Assembly: GCA_013154355.1 (NCBI GenBank)
Contig: JAADCU010000036.1
Span: forward strand, 1 to 35,567
Direction: 5' to 3'
DNA length: 35,567 bases
Origin: Thermoproteota archaeon
GTDB taxonomy: Archaea > Thermoproteota > Thermoprotei > Thermoproteales > Thermocladiaceae
The translations under genes were made by a program, and so were the position numbers. Below are positions 23,443 to 32,492 of the stretch, one piece after another (position 1 is the first letter of the stretch; every line of letters starts with the position of its first letter). A model generated the notes under the pieces. The model saw only the letters and a program-made list of their open reading frames with translations. It did no database searches and was not told the DNA's origin.

Positions 23443-24489
23443 TCAGAAGAAGGCGTCTAGTCTTGCTTTTCTTCTCTTTGCAAGAGCCTTCTTCAATCTA
23501 TCTATTCCTCTCAGTACTCTATCTCTACTGAAGTCATGCTCGTTACATAGGAACTCTATTATTCCTCTATCATCAGGATCTTTGAACTCTATTCGATAGT
23601 CATCTGTCACGGGTGGGTTAAGAAAGTACTCCTTTATCTTTAGCGGATCTACTGGCCACTGAACGTTCTTGAGTACCGTGTTAAGCATCTTCTCAAGACA
23701 TCCGAACTCATGTATTAGCTTCAGAGCCTTCTGAGGACCTATTCCTGGAACACCATCAGGATTGTAGTCTGTTCCTAGAAGAATTGCGAGATCTATGAGC
23801 TGTGACCTATCTTTCAATCTCAACGCCTTGAGAACTGCCTCGAGCTCTATTATCTCAGGTTTCACCTCTACATATTCTTCTTTTCCAGGAAGCTTTCTTC
23901 TCCCAGTTATTGCAAGGTTCCTAACTAGACGTGGAGACCCGAAGAGAAGAGCATCATAGTCCTGGCTTCCTGCTGCCCATGTATCTCCCTTCCTAGTCAT
24001 ATATGCGGCCTGAGCCTCGCCCTCAGCTGGTGCCTGGACCCAGGGAACCCCCATCAGTGTTAGAAGCTTCTTAGCATCCTCAACCATCTCGTTAGTGAGA
24101 AATAGAGCTCTCTTAGCATACTTTCTAGCCTCATCCTTATCACCACGTTCTAGAGCTCTCATCCACTTCTCAAGAGCCTCCTCTCTCTGCTTCTTTCTTC
24201 TAGCTATCTCGAGAAGCTTCATCTCAGGAGTCTTACCATCAAACACGTATACTGGCCATATCTCCTCCTCGAGAAGGTTAATAGTCCTGTAAAATAAACC
24301 ACTAAGATGACTAGTTATTCTACCCTTAGAGTCCATGAGAGGAGTACCATCAGCTTGACGAATAGATGCGAGAAACTGATAGAGAGCATTATAGGCGTCT
24401 ATCGCTATTATCTTGCCGCTCAGGTTCTTCAATTCCACCTGCTTCCTCACCTCTGGTGGTATAAGCTTGCCGAGCTCAGTAACACCCAT
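23443..24489 (-). CDS. fen: Flap endonuclease FEN-1
   Basis: The 348-aa length is typical. The N-domain is [13 protein letters not shown], with metal Asp residues in [11 protein letters not shown] and [11 protein letters not shown]. The I-domain is [12 protein letters not shown] followed by [10 protein letters not shown], and the helix-hairpin-helix region contains [18 protein letters not shown]. It cleaves 5' flaps in Okazaki fragment maturation and repair. The C-terminus RKARLDAFF is a PCNA-interacting (PIP-like) peptide in which Lys stands where Gln is usual. It is divergent from hemB and upstream of rio2. Confidence 0.96.
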   Translation of the reverse strand: MGVTELGKLIPPEVRKQVELKNLSGKIIAIDAYNALYQFLASIRQADGTPLMDSKGRITSHLSGLFYRTINLLEEEIWPVYVFDGKTPEMKLLEIARRKKQREEALEKWMRALERGDKDEARKYAKRALFLTNEMVEDAKKLLTLMGVPWVQAPAEGEAQAAYMTRKGDTWAAGSQDYDALLFGSPRLVRNLAITGRRKLPGKEEYVEVKPEIIELEAVLKALRLKDRSQLIDLAILLGTDYNPDGVPGIGPQKALKLIHEFGCLEKMLNTVLKNVQWPVDPLKIKEYFLNPPVTDDYRIEFKDPDDRGIIEFLCNEHDFSRDRVLRGIDRLKKALAKRRKARLDAFF

Positions 24490-24520
24490 TCTAGATCTCT
24501 CATATTAACTATCCTACGAG

Positions 24521-24530
24521 ACTTATAAAC
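24521..24530. promoter_or_regulatory. TATA element between fen (-) and hemB (+)
   Basis: ACTTATAAAC has the palindromic core TTATAA. It is centred about 31 nt before the hemB ATG and about 37 nt from the fen ATG. It could serve either or both directions. Confidence 0.5.
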
Positions 24531-24556
24531 GTGCGAACACTAGTCTAGAAGACTAG

Positions 24557-25555
24557 ATGATTGCAGAGTATCCTATAGCTCGACCAAGAAGACTGAGGAG
24601 AAATCAACTATTGAGAGATCTAGTAGCAGAAACGATCATAGATGTAAGAAAACTAATAATGCCCATATTTGTTAAAGAAGGCATAGCTAGTCCAGAGGAG
24701 ATAGAGTCAATGCCAGGACAGTACAGATGGCCTCTCAACGATTCTCTCATAAAGTTTATCGAAGAATGTTATGAAAAAGATATAAGAAGCTTCATAATAT
24801 TTGGAATACCTTCAAGAAAGGATCCTCTAGGCAGTGAAGCATTTTCACAGGATGGCATAGTTCAGAGATGTGTAAAGACGTTAAGAGAAGTATTCGATGA
24901 TAAGATACTCATAATAACTGACCTATGCCTATGTCAGTATACTGATCATGGTCACTGCGGAATCCTTAAAGTAGGTAGAAGAGGAGTATACGTAGATAAT
25001 GATGACACTTTGAAGATATATGCTAAGATAGCTATAGCTCAAGCAGAAGCTGGAGCAGACATCGTAGCACCATCTGGAATGATGGATGGACAGGTTAGAG
25101 CGATAAGAGAAGCACTCGACTCAGCAGGATATGATGATGTTCTAATAATGTCATATAGTGTAAAATATGCAAGCAGCTTCTATGGACCTTTCAGAGAGGC
25201 TGCATATAGTGCTCCCAAGATTGGTGATAGAAAGACATATCAGATGGATCCTAGAAATGCGTATGAAGCTTTAAAAGAGGTGGAGCTAGATCTGAGAGAG
25301 GGAGCAGACATCATAATGGTTAAACCTGCACTAGCCTACCTAGACGTGATTAGGCTAGTTAAAGAGAAGTTTCCACAGGTACCTCTAGCAGCATATAACG
25401 TATCTGGAGAGTACTCCATGGTTAAGGCAGCTGCTAGGCTGGGATGGATAGACGAGAAGATGGTGATGATGGAGATACTGACCGCCATCTTCAGGGCAGG
25501 AGCTGACATGGTGATAACATATCATGCTAGAGAGGTTGCAGAAGTCCTAAGATAA
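24557..25555 (+). CDS. hemB: Porphobilinogen synthase (5-aminolevulinate dehydratase)
   Basis: The 332-aa length is the family length. Signatures include MPIFVKEGI, the zinc-binding DLCLCQYTDHGHCG (three Cys), the first active-site Lys in YSVKYASSFYGPFR, and the Schiff-base Lys in IMVKPALAYLDVIR. It joins two 5-aminolevulinates to make porphobilinogen for heme, siroheme or cobalamin. No other hem gene is in the window, so it is an isolated member of the pathway. The promoter region is shared with fen. Confidence 0.97.
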   Translation: MIAEYPIARPRRLRRNQLLRDLVAETIIDVRKLIMPIFVKEGIASPEEIESMPGQYRWPLNDSLIKFIEECYEKDIRSFIIFGIPSRKDPLGSEAFSQDGIVQRCVKTLREVFDDKILIITDLCLCQYTDHGHCGILKVGRRGVYVDNDDTLKIYAKIAIAQAEAGADIVAPSGMMDGQVRAIREALDSAGYDDVLIMSYSVKYASSFYGPFREAAYSAPKIGDRKTYQMDPRNAYEALKEVELDLREGADIIMVKPALAYLDVIRLVKEKFPQVPLAAYNVSGEYSMVKAAARLGWIDEKMVMMEILTAIFRAGADMVITYHAREVAEVLR

Positions 25556-25564
25556 CGAAAGACT

Positions 25565-25574
25565 CATATATATA
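25565..25574 (+). promoter_or_regulatory. TATA box of the Lon-like protease gene
   Basis: CATATATATA is centred about 31 nt before the ATG at 25600 and only 19 nt before the TTG at 25588, so it favours the ATG. Confidence 0.55.
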
Positions 25575-25599
25575 GTACTAGTAAACGTTGAAGAACATA

Positions 25600-27528
25600 A
25601 TGAGAGAACGTCTAATAATAGCACTAACATTCATGATACTACTCACCAGCATAGTAGCAGCAACCTGCTCAGCATATGTTCTTCATGCTAGATCAGCTAT
25701 CGTACATGCACTAGCTGTCAGTGGAACAGAAGGAGAAGTTCTTAACATAGATGTCACAATGATATATCCAGGTGATGGTCTAGTATATATTGCTGCATTA
25801 CCACTACCAGCATATGGTCCTGGAGGTCAAGGACAGATGTTCATAGCATCATCACAGCTAGCCTTCTATATAGCTAGCATGCTAGCATGGAAGTCACCAC
25901 TCAACTACTCGTTCCTTATAAAGGTTACAGGAAACGTAGTAGAGATAGGTGGACCTTCAGCAAGTGCGTACATAACAGCAGCAATGTTTGCACTACTCAC
26001 AAACAATAGCTTAAGAAACTACGTAACGATGACAGGAATGATCCTTCCTGGAGGACTAGTAGGACCTGTAGGCGATGTACCCATAAAGGTGAGAGCAGCA
26101 GCAAGAGCTGGATTCAGAGTAGTTCTAGTACCTCTACTAAACTACATAATGCTCCCACCTGAGAACTATGGTATAAAGGTGATACCTGTAATAGATGTAG
26201 CACAAGCCATAAGGTATCTAGTAGGAGTAGAGCTGGTAAACAAGAGCTTGACGTTAGACGACATATATGGTGCTAGTAGTAACATCACTAAGACATTAAA
26301 GTACATATATGAGACCATAAGAAACGTATATGAGAACCTAGATATGACGAAACTTAAGCTTAGACAAGCTGAGCAGGTATATGATCTATATAGGAGAGCT
26401 GAACAAGAAGCATCAAGAGGAGATTACTATACCGCTGCCTCACTAGTGTATCAAGCCATAGTGAAGTACTACGAGTTCCTCTACAGAGATACATATAACA
26501 GCAAGGTACTTACAGAAGGTGTTCAAGAAGCAATATCGTACTTCGATAACATAGCTCAGAACTTGAAAAAGGAGCTTAACAATATTATAGATAACATAAG
26601 CAGTGTAAAACCAACAATATACACCATAGACCTGTTAATAGGAATATATGAGAGAATTCATGAAGCTGAAGATCTACTTAACCAGTACTACATGTATCGT
26701 AGCTCTGGAACAATAGGTGACGCATTATCAACACTTGCATTAGCTAAGGCTAGAGTTCTCTCACTATATACATGGCTAGAGGTCTTGAAATATGTGGAAA
26801 AACATTATCCTAGTAAAGAGATAAGTAGAGTCGCGTTACAGAGAGTAACAAGCATATATATACAGTACTGTAAAGCATTGATAGGATATAGCCAGCTTAT
26901 AAAGATCGTCGGCGTAAGCTCCAATCTTGAGGCAATAGTCTCAAGATTAGTACAACTTTACGAGAATCATAAATATGTTCAAGCACTAGGAACAAGCTTC
27001 TACTATCTATCAAACATAGCATCATCGCTCATGCTAGGATTTTTGAGATACGCAGTCTCGCAGTCTGAGTATAAGACTGCGCAGGTGATAGATCTTCTAT
27101 TAGAGGGAGCTCATAGTCTAAGAGAAATGGCATTAACGAGCACATATAACCTAGTAAGGAGAGGACTACTACCCATATACTCGATAATGTATATACAGTT
27201 CGGAGACTACTACATGAGTAATATAAATACGAACAACATGGGAGCATTCATAGATAACATAACGATGGTATACAACAACTTCATCCTAGCTCAACTACAT
27301 GATGACATAATAGAGTTCCTATACCTAGCTCAGCATGGTAACATAACGCAGACCTTTGTGCCTGTAAGTCCACAATCAACACCTCAGACACCTACAGTAC
27401 CATCAGCAGGCTCATACGGATCTAACATAATCATTAGCATACCTGTGATTATTCTGAGCATAATCATATTTCTAGCAGGAATACTCCTAGTAGTAGTCTT
27501 CGTATTGCTAGAGAAGAAGTCTACATAA
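25600..27528 (+). CDS. Membrane-anchored Lon-like (S16/COG1750-type) serine protease
   Basis: The product is 642 aa from the ATG at 25600; the ORF-track TTG at 25588 would add four residues. The N-terminal signal/anchor is IIALTFMILLTSIVAATCSAYVL (partly quoted: LTFMILLTSIVAA). A Lon-type protease domain follows with GGPSASAYITAA (catalytic Ser near residue 120) and the Lys in GPVGDVPIKVRAAARAG (near 163), the Ser-Lys dyad arrangement. About 400 helical residues follow, ending in a single membrane helix before LEKKST. The architecture matches the predicted archaeal serine proteases of COG1750: an externally facing protease without an ATPase domain. The helical part may be a substrate-recognition scaffold. 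It is cotranscribed with the TatD-like gene (4-nt gap). Confidence 0.82.
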   Translation: MRERLIIALTFMILLTSIVAATCSAYVLHARSAIVHALAVSGTEGEVLNIDVTMIYPGDGLVYIAALPLPAYGPGGQGQMFIASSQLAFYIASMLAWKSPLNYSFLIKVTGNVVEIGGPSASAYITAAMFALLTNNSLRNYVTMTGMILPGGLVGPVGDVPIKVRAAARAGFRVVLVPLLNYIMLPPENYGIKVIPVIDVAQAIRYLVGVELVNKSLTLDDIYGASSNITKTLKYIYETIRNVYENLDMTKLKLRQAEQVYDLYRRAEQEASRGDYYTAASLVYQAIVKYYEFLYRDTYNSKVLTEGVQEAISYFDNIAQNLKKELNNIIDNISSVKPTIYTIDLLIGIYERIHEAEDLLNQYYMYRSSGTIGDALSTLALAKARVLSLYTWLEVLKYVEKHYPSKEISRVALQRVTSIYIQYCKALIGYSQLIKIVGVSSNLEAIVSRLVQLYENHKYVQALGTSFYYLSNIASSLMLGFLRYAVSQSEYKTAQVIDLLLEGAHSLREMALTSTYNLVRRGLLPIYSIMYIQFGDYYMSNINTNNMGAFIDNITMVYNNFILAQLHDDIIEFLYLAQHGNITQTFVPVSPQSTPQTPTVPSAGSYGSNIIISIPVIILSIIIFLAGILLVVVFVLLEKKST

Positions 27529-27532
27529 CATC

Positions 27533-28309
27533 ATGATTGCTCTCGTAGATGTTCATGCACATCTCGCACGTCAGGAAGTTTTTTCAAAAGCTTCAGAACT
27601 CATAAAAGATGCTCTAGAGAATAATGTGAAAGTAATCGTAGTATCTATACAGAATGATATAGAACTGAGAAATGGGTTAGAATTACGTAAAATATATAGC
27701 ACGATCACTTACTTATCGATAGGTCAAGAGCTTTCTGACTTCACTATACATACATATAACATGTTCTCCAAGATCATACCTAGACTCGTAGAGGAGAGAC
27801 ATGTCATTGCTATAGGTGAGGTTGGGTTAGACTACTCTAAGATTCGAGATAACATTCTTAGAGATATTGCACGTGCAATATTTGAGAAGTGGGTAGAACT
27901 TTCAAAGAAGCTTGATATACCTATAATAGTTCATTCGCATAGAGCATATAATGATGTTCTAACAATATTAGAGAAGTATGATGTTAAGAAAGTAGTACTA
28001 CATGCATATAGCGGTGGAACAGAGACTGCTAAGAGAGCAGTAGATAGAGGATACTACTTTTCTATTCCTCCAAGCATAATGCATTCTAAGCAGAAACAGA
28101 AACTGGTTAGTGTAGTACCTCTGGAAAATATGTTACTCGAGAGTGATACTCCTGAGCTAGGTCCAGTATTTGGTCAAGAGAGCAAACCATCACATGTTAA
28201 GATTGTTGCTGAAAAGATTGCAGAGATCAAGAAGAAGAGTCTAGAGGAGGTTGCATATGTTACTACTAGAAATTTTGAAAGATTATTCAACATGAAGATA
28301 CTAGACTAG
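27533..28309 (+). CDS. TatD-family metal-dependent hydrolase/DNase
   Basis: The protein has 258 aa. The amidohydrolase TIM barrel with TatD metal ligands is visible: DVHAHL near the N-terminus, GEVGLDY, IIVHSHRA, VLHAYSGG and LLESDTPEL. The family includes 3'-5' exonucleases/DNases and other phosphodiesterases acting in the cytoplasm. The ATG lies four bases after the protease stop, so it is translated from the same mRNA. The reason for pairing with a surface protease is unclear. It overlaps the convergent CBS gene by four bases. Confidence 0.9.
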   Translation: MIALVDVHAHLARQEVFSKASELIKDALENNVKVIVVSIQNDIELRNGLELRKIYSTITYLSIGQELSDFTIHTYNMFSKIIPRLVEERHVIAIGEVGLDYSKIRDNILRDIARAIFEKWVELSKKLDIPIIVHSHRAYNDVLTILEKYDVKKVVLHAYSGGTETAKRAVDRGYYFSIPPSIMHSKQKQKLVSVVPLENMLLESDTPELGPVFGQESKPSHVKIVAEKIAEIKKKSLEEVAYVTTRNFERLFNMKILD

Positions 28310-29493
28310 ACTTCTTCAGGACCTCCCCACTCTGTCTCATATCTTGGACTTAGTCCTCTCTTTCTTAGAGCCTTCTTCAGCTTCTTATGCACTCTCACGA
28401 CATTACGGAAGAGTAGATGTAGTGCGTCTCTCACAGCTTTTATAGGATCCCAGTCAGTTACGGTAACTACGTACTCGTCGTATGGATCCTTCAGCTTTAT
28501 GTGAACAGAGTATTTGCATCTTTTTTCAACATTTTCCTGTTCTTCCGTACATTCATATACTTTAACCGTCATCTTTATGTCTATTATGTTCGTAAGTCTG
28601 TTAAGCTTACCATAGTAGTGTGATACTATCTTCTCTAGAAGCTTCCACTTATCTTCAGGAAGCTCGAGCTCTATCTTTGCTGGAATCGGTATTACTACCT
28701 TCTCTCCCTGTAGGAACCTCCTTATTATGTCTAGACCAGAGAACACTCCATAAATCTGTTCTCCCTTCATCACAGGTAGTCCAGAGATTCCTCTCTCTAT
28801 GAGTCTACGAAGTACAGCACTGACATCCTCCTTCTCTTGAGCAGTGACTACAGGATACGTCATTATGGCCTTGACAGGTGCTGCAAGAATCTCATCTTCA
28901 GAACCTGCAACCTCTCCGAGAGTCTGTCTTTCAGGTATTGAAGCATAGTAGAGTCTCTCTATTATGTCTCTCATCGTTACTATACCTACCAGCTTGCCCT
29001 CGTCTAGTATAGGCATTCTCGATATTCCTCTTCTAAGCATCTCCCACTTCACCTTAGCAACAGGGTCGTTCACGTTAGCTGTTACTGCTGGAGAGCTTGC
29101 ATAATCTTTTACAGGACCAGGCTTCACGTATCCTTCATCTACTAGATATTTTGCGAATGGTTCTCTTCTTATTATGCCTATAACCTTGTTATCCTTGTCT
29201 ACGACTGGTAGGTTCTTCATTCTTAGAGTGTAGAATCTGTACGCTACTATCTTTATGTCAGTGTCTGGAGTTACTTTATGAGGACCGCTCATTACGGCCT
29301 TGACCTTAGATAGTGGACTTACTCTACGCTCAAGAAGATCCTTATATGTCACGGTTCCTATAAGTCTTCCATGATCGTCTACGACAGGTATGGTCGAGAC
29401 GTTGTACTCTTTAGCAAGCTCTATGACCTTGCTTATTCTCTCCTTAGGCGTTACAGTAGGAAACTCGGTCTCTATTAGCTCTTCCGGTAGCAC
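28306..29493 (-). CDS. Four-CBS-domain protein with C-terminal HPF-like (ribosome hibernation) domain
   Basis: The protein has about 395 aa. A GTG start at 29493 is preferred because TAATATTTTA (29515-29524) is centred 27 nt from it; the ORF track uses TTG at 29511. Residues 1-260 contain two tandem Bateman pairs with repeated motifs such as TIPVVDDHGRLIGTVTYKD, LPVVDKDNKVIG, MPILDEGKLVGIVTMRD and LPVMKGEQIYGVFSG, predicted to bind adenine nucleotides. Residues about 270-375 follow the β-α-β-β-β-α order of HPF/S30AE proteins: IELELPEDKWKLLEKIVSHY, DIKMTVKVYE, YSVHIKLKD, YVVTVTDWDPIKAVRDALHL. The likely role is a nucleotide-sensing factor that inactivates ribosomes under stress. The domain assignment is by pattern, not by search. 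Confidence 0.78.
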   Translation of the reverse strand: MLPEELIETEFPTVTPKERISKVIELAKEYNVSTIPVVDDHGRLIGTVTYKDLLERRVSPLSKVKAVMSGPHKVTPDTDIKIVAYRFYTLRMKNLPVVDKDNKVIGIIRREPFAKYLVDEGYVKPGPVKDYASSPAVTANVNDPVAKVKWEMLRRGISRMPILDEGKLVGIVTMRDIIERLYYASIPERQTLGEVAGSEDEILAAPVKAIMTYPVVTAQEKEDVSAVLRRLIERGISGLPVMKGEQIYGVFSGLDIIRRFLQGEKVVIPIPAKIELELPEDKWKLLEKIVSHYYGKLNRLTNIIDIKMTVKVYECTEEQENVEKRCKYSVHIKLKDPYDEYVVTVTDWDPIKAVRDALHLLFRNVVRVHKKLKKALRKRGLSPRYETEWGGPEEV

Positions 29494-29555
29494 GAGTACT
29501 ATATCATGCAAAGATAATATTTTAGTGTTTGGTCATGTTCTAAGACTGTAATACC

Positions 29556-30032
29556 ATGAGAGAGCTATTTAAAGGACTTCTACCAGTTCTACATAACGTA
29601 GCTAGCGTTCATAGAGTACTCGAGTTTGTACGATTATGTACATCATTTAACTGTAACAGCATCATAATAACAAGACCAACAGGAGCAGCAGCACAGCAAG
29701 GAATACCAGAAGCATTCAAGATAGCTCTAAAGGAGGGAACAAGCATAGTAGTACTAGGAGAGCTCAAAGATGTTCTAGATGTAGTAAAGATAGAGAAACT
29801 ATATCTACTAACAGCAGAAGAGGAGGGTGAACCACTTGAGAATATCATTGAAGAAGCAGCAGACCTGCTCAAGAGTGGAAATAAGATTGGAGTAGCAGTA
29901 CAAGGGCAAGATCTACCATTTCTACCAAGAGAAAAACAACTTGGAACATGTGTAAAAGTACTTGAGAAAAGGACTCCAGCAACATCTTTATGTACAATAT
30001 TTCTCTGGGAACTATCTAAAAAGCTCACGTAG
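29556..30032 (+). CDS. DUF2122/COG4080-like small α/β protein
   Basis: The protein has 158 aa. It resembles archaeal proteins annotated RecB-family nuclease/DUF2122, although no PD-(D/E)XK motif is visible. Features are the motif SIIITRPTGAAAQQGIPEAF and a strand SIVVLGELKDVLDVV that would suit an α/β-knot (SPOUT-like) fold. A methyltransferase-like role is possible but unproven. It is divergent from the CBS gene (about 60 nt) and overlaps the 3' end of surE by 21 nt. Confidence 0.6.
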   Translation: MRELFKGLLPVLHNVASVHRVLEFVRLCTSFNCNSIIITRPTGAAAQQGIPEAFKIALKEGTSIVVLGELKDVLDVVKIEKLYLLTAEEEGEPLENIIEEAADLLKSGNKIGVAVQGQDLPFLPREKQLGTCVKVLEKRTPATSLCTIFLWELSKKLT

Positions 30033-30836
30033 AACATCATTAACATGATCACAGAGGTTAGATAGGATTCTCATAGCTTTATCAGGGTCATGTCCTCTAC
30101 GTAGGACAGATATATGTCGAGGATTTATGCCAGATATCACAATACTCTCATCAACATAGAGAGAAAACGTGTCAAGATGTTCTAATGGGTGTAGAAGTAG
30201 GTGACCATGTATCCAAAAATACTCTAATCCACGAGGATCAACTCTTCTGACGACGTCGTGAGTAAACTTGACGTCAGCTATATCGCATACTCTAGCTCTA
30301 GTATTTCTATCTATCCTACTTGGAAAGTTGACTGATATCACTGCTATAGGATCCATTCTATCTCTCATATCAAGAACGAATCTAGTGACCTCCTCTATTA
30401 TACGTGTCAGAATCCTATCATTCGGATTGAAACATGACTTAAGATACATGGAAAATGCTATTCCAGGAATATTTCTAGCTATTGAAGCATAAATACATGC
30501 ACATACTGTGCCTGATGCTAAGAGTGCTTGGAGACCAGTATTATCCCCCATATTTACACCACTAAGAACAAGATCAAAATCTCCTAAAAAAGAGAAGGCG
30601 TATATGACTGCGTCACATGGTCTTCCTGAGATCACGCACATCTCTATACCATCAATCTCTGTTCTCCATATTCTTATTGGTTTATGAAGTGTCACGGCTA
30701 GACTACCAGCAGACTGCGGTTTTTCTGGAACTACTATGTTTACTTCTAGTCCAGGTATCCTATTTACAGCGTTACATAGAAGTCTCAATCCTGGGCTTAG
30801 AAAACCATCATCGTTCGTTATTAGCACCCTAGTCAT
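30012..30836 (-). CDS. surE: 5'/3'-nucleotidase SurE
   Basis: The protein has 274 aa. The N-terminal signature VLITNDDGFLSPG contains the metal-binding Asp pair. PEKPQSAGS carries the conserved Ser, and LSGVNMGDNTG the conserved Asn. It removes phosphate from nucleoside monophosphates and probably other phosphoesters in the cytoplasm. The ATG at 30836 is the natural start. It overlaps the tail of the convergent DUF2122-like gene. Confidence 0.95.
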   Translation of the reverse strand: MTRVLITNDDGFLSPGLRLLCNAVNRIPGLEVNIVVPEKPQSAGSLAVTLHKPIRIWRTEIDGIEMCVISGRPCDAVIYAFSFLGDFDLVLSGVNMGDNTGLQALLASGTVCACIYASIARNIPGIAFSMYLKSCFNPNDRILTRIIEEVTRFVLDMRDRMDPIAVISVNFPSRIDRNTRARVCDIADVKFTHDVVRRVDPRGLEYFWIHGHLLLHPLEHLDTFSLYVDESIVISGINPRHISVLRRGHDPDKAMRILSNLCDHVNDVLRELFR

Positions 30837-30866
30837 TATGATCCTAGTAATAACTACCTTAGAGAA

Positions 30867-30877
30867 CGTAATATAAA
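30867..30877 (+). promoter_or_regulatory. TATA box of the HTH regulator gene
   Basis: GTAATATAAAG is centred about 28 nt before the GTG at 30900, implying a leaderless mRNA starting with GTG. Confidence 0.5.
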
Positions 30878-30899
30878 GGAGATCTCATAATACTCTAAC

Positions 30900-31412
30900 G
30901 TGACACCTGAAGAAGAGAAGGCAAAAGAAGAAAAGAAAGAGGAAGTAGTCGAGGTTCCACTGAAACCAGTAACTAGAGAAGACATAAGAAGACTAGAGAC
31001 AGCGCTATTAGTTGCATCACTATTCACGCCAGAAGTAATGGAACTACTCAAGAGCGGTGAAAGACTGACATGGATAGACTCTCTAGCAACAGCTGCAGGA
31101 GCATTAGCTAGAGAGAAGGCTGGAATGTCTATCAAGCAGATAGCTGAGGAACTTGGAAAGACAGAAGCAACAATAAGAAAGCATCTGAAAGGAGAGACCA
31201 AGGCTGGACAGATAATTCTCAAGACATATGAGAGATTTCTGAAGGAGGGAGTGAAGATAGAGATACCATTCCCAGGAACAATAGAGGCTCCAGAAGTAGA
31301 GAAGCTCAGGAAGGAGATCGAGGAGTTGAAGAAACAGGTTGAGCAGTGTAGAGAGGAGCTAAACAAGTTTAAGGAGAAGATAGAGAACATAAAGAAGATT
31401 ATTGAGTCGTAG
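30900..31412 (+). CDS. HTH DNA-binding protein with C-terminal coiled coil
   Basis: A GTG start gives 170 aa. A charged N-terminus (EEEKAKEEKKEE) is followed by a helix-turn-helix around residues 80-108: MSIKQIAEELGKTEATIRKHLKGE. The C-terminal 40 residues are a strong coiled coil (VEKLRKEIEELKKQVEQC), so it is probably a dimer. It resembles the archaeal predicted regulators of COG1318. Targets are unknown. It is monocistronic and converges with the BioD-like gene. Confidence 0.8.
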   Translation: MTPEEEKAKEEKKEEVVEVPLKPVTREDIRRLETALLVASLFTPEVMELLKSGERLTWIDSLATAAGALAREKAGMSIKQIAEELGKTEATIRKHLKGETKAGQIILKTYERFLKEGVKIEIPFPGTIEAPEVEKLRKEIEELKKQVEQCREELNKFKEKIENIKKIIES

Positions 31413-31427
31413 AGGACGATAAATAAC

Positions 31428-32492
31428 CTACTTTTCTTCAAGTCTCTTAACTATCTTCTCAACATCTATACTCCTTGCTACCCTATCTAGGACAATGTTT
31501 ATTCTCTTATCACCCTTCCTGTACTTTCCACTTGCAGACATTATCTTGCTTATTGTCGTGTACGTGTCATAGTTCACTAATATTAGTGGTACTCCTCTTT
31601 CTTCTGCTCTAGCAATGACTCTTGGACTCGGCATTATTCCTCCAGTAAGTATTATAGCTCTAGTATCTGTCTCGAGAGCTAGCATTATGATGTCGGCTCT
31701 ATCTCCACCTGTTATAACTATCTTGTTAGGTACTGAACGCATGTATCTAAGTGCTGCATCTGGAGTCATTGCTCCAACAAGTATATGCTCATACGTCTGG
31801 TCAAGCTTGTCTTGGCCTACTATGACCTTGCCTTGAAGCTCCTCTACGAGCTCTCTTATGCTTGGGTTTAACAGGTCTAGATACTCGTCTACCACTCCTA
31901 GAACATCAACATCCTCCTCCTTAAGCATTCTACACCATTCATCAACTATAGACCTCATCCATGGTCTCACGCAGTTAAATATTACACCTATCACCTCTAG
32001 ATCTCTTGCCTTAGCTAGCTCTACTGCTGCTAGAACATCACCTATAGAGTCCTCTGATCTAGGTCTAGAAACTATGACAGCTTTAGAATCTATCTCACGT
32101 GCAATATCTATCTCCATTATCTTGCCAAGTATTCTATGAGTAAGAGACTTGTAACCTACTGTGAGTACTAGGTCGTATCTCGATTTTAGATCTCTCCAGT
32201 TTGATAGTACTGTCTCAAGTATGTCGCTTCGAGACATCTTTCGCATTAAGTCAACATATACTGCCCATCCTTCTACTTTTATTGGACATATCTTCTCTAG
32301 AGGCTCCTTACTTCCAGAAAGCTCTAACATTATTTCTAGAGTCTCATCTCGAGTGCCAGAGCTCACATACATGAATGGTCTATACGGTACTACTCTGGTA
32401 CCTCTCTTCACGAGCTCTGATATCAATGCTAGCGCTATCGTGGTTTTTCCTGAGCTTCTCTCCATTGAGGCTATGTATAGGGTCCTCATCAT
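31428..32492 (-). CDS. BioD-like P-loop protein with DRTGG domain
   Basis: The protein has 354 aa. Walker A is ERSSGKTTIALAL (about 11-23) in a dethiobiotin-synthetase-like (AAA_26) domain. The C-terminal half contains a DRTGG domain (VITGGDRADIIMLALE.. IILTGGIMPSPRV). This combination forms the N-terminal regulatory part of long phosphotransacetylases, but no acetyltransferase domain is present. Its first codons overlap the end of the ADP-forming acyl-CoA synthetase gene by four bases, so a role in sensing or regulating acetyl-CoA/acetate flux is inferred. Confidence 0.8.
   Translation of the reverse strand: MMRTLYIASMERSSGKTTIALALISELVKRGTRVVPYRPFMYVSSGTRDETLEIMLELSGSKEPLEKICPIKVEGWAVYVDLMRKMSRSDILETVLSNWRDLKSRYDLVLTVGYKSLTHRILGKIMEIDIAREIDSKAVIVSRPRSEDSIGDVLAAVELAKARDLEVIGVIFNCVRPWMRSIVDEWCRMLKEEDVDVLGVVDEYLDLLNPSIRELVEELQGKVIVGQDKLDQTYEHILVGAMTPDAALRYMRSVPNKIVITGGDRADIIMLALETDTRAIILTGGIMPSPRVIARAEERGVPLILVNYDTYTTISKIMSASGKYRKGDKRINIVLDRVARSIDVEKIVKRLEEK

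Noticed and set aside
30854-31441. Minus-strand ORF of 195 aa
   Set aside because: Shadow of the HTH regulator; Ser/Phe-rich composition typical of antisense frames of Glu/Lys-rich genes.
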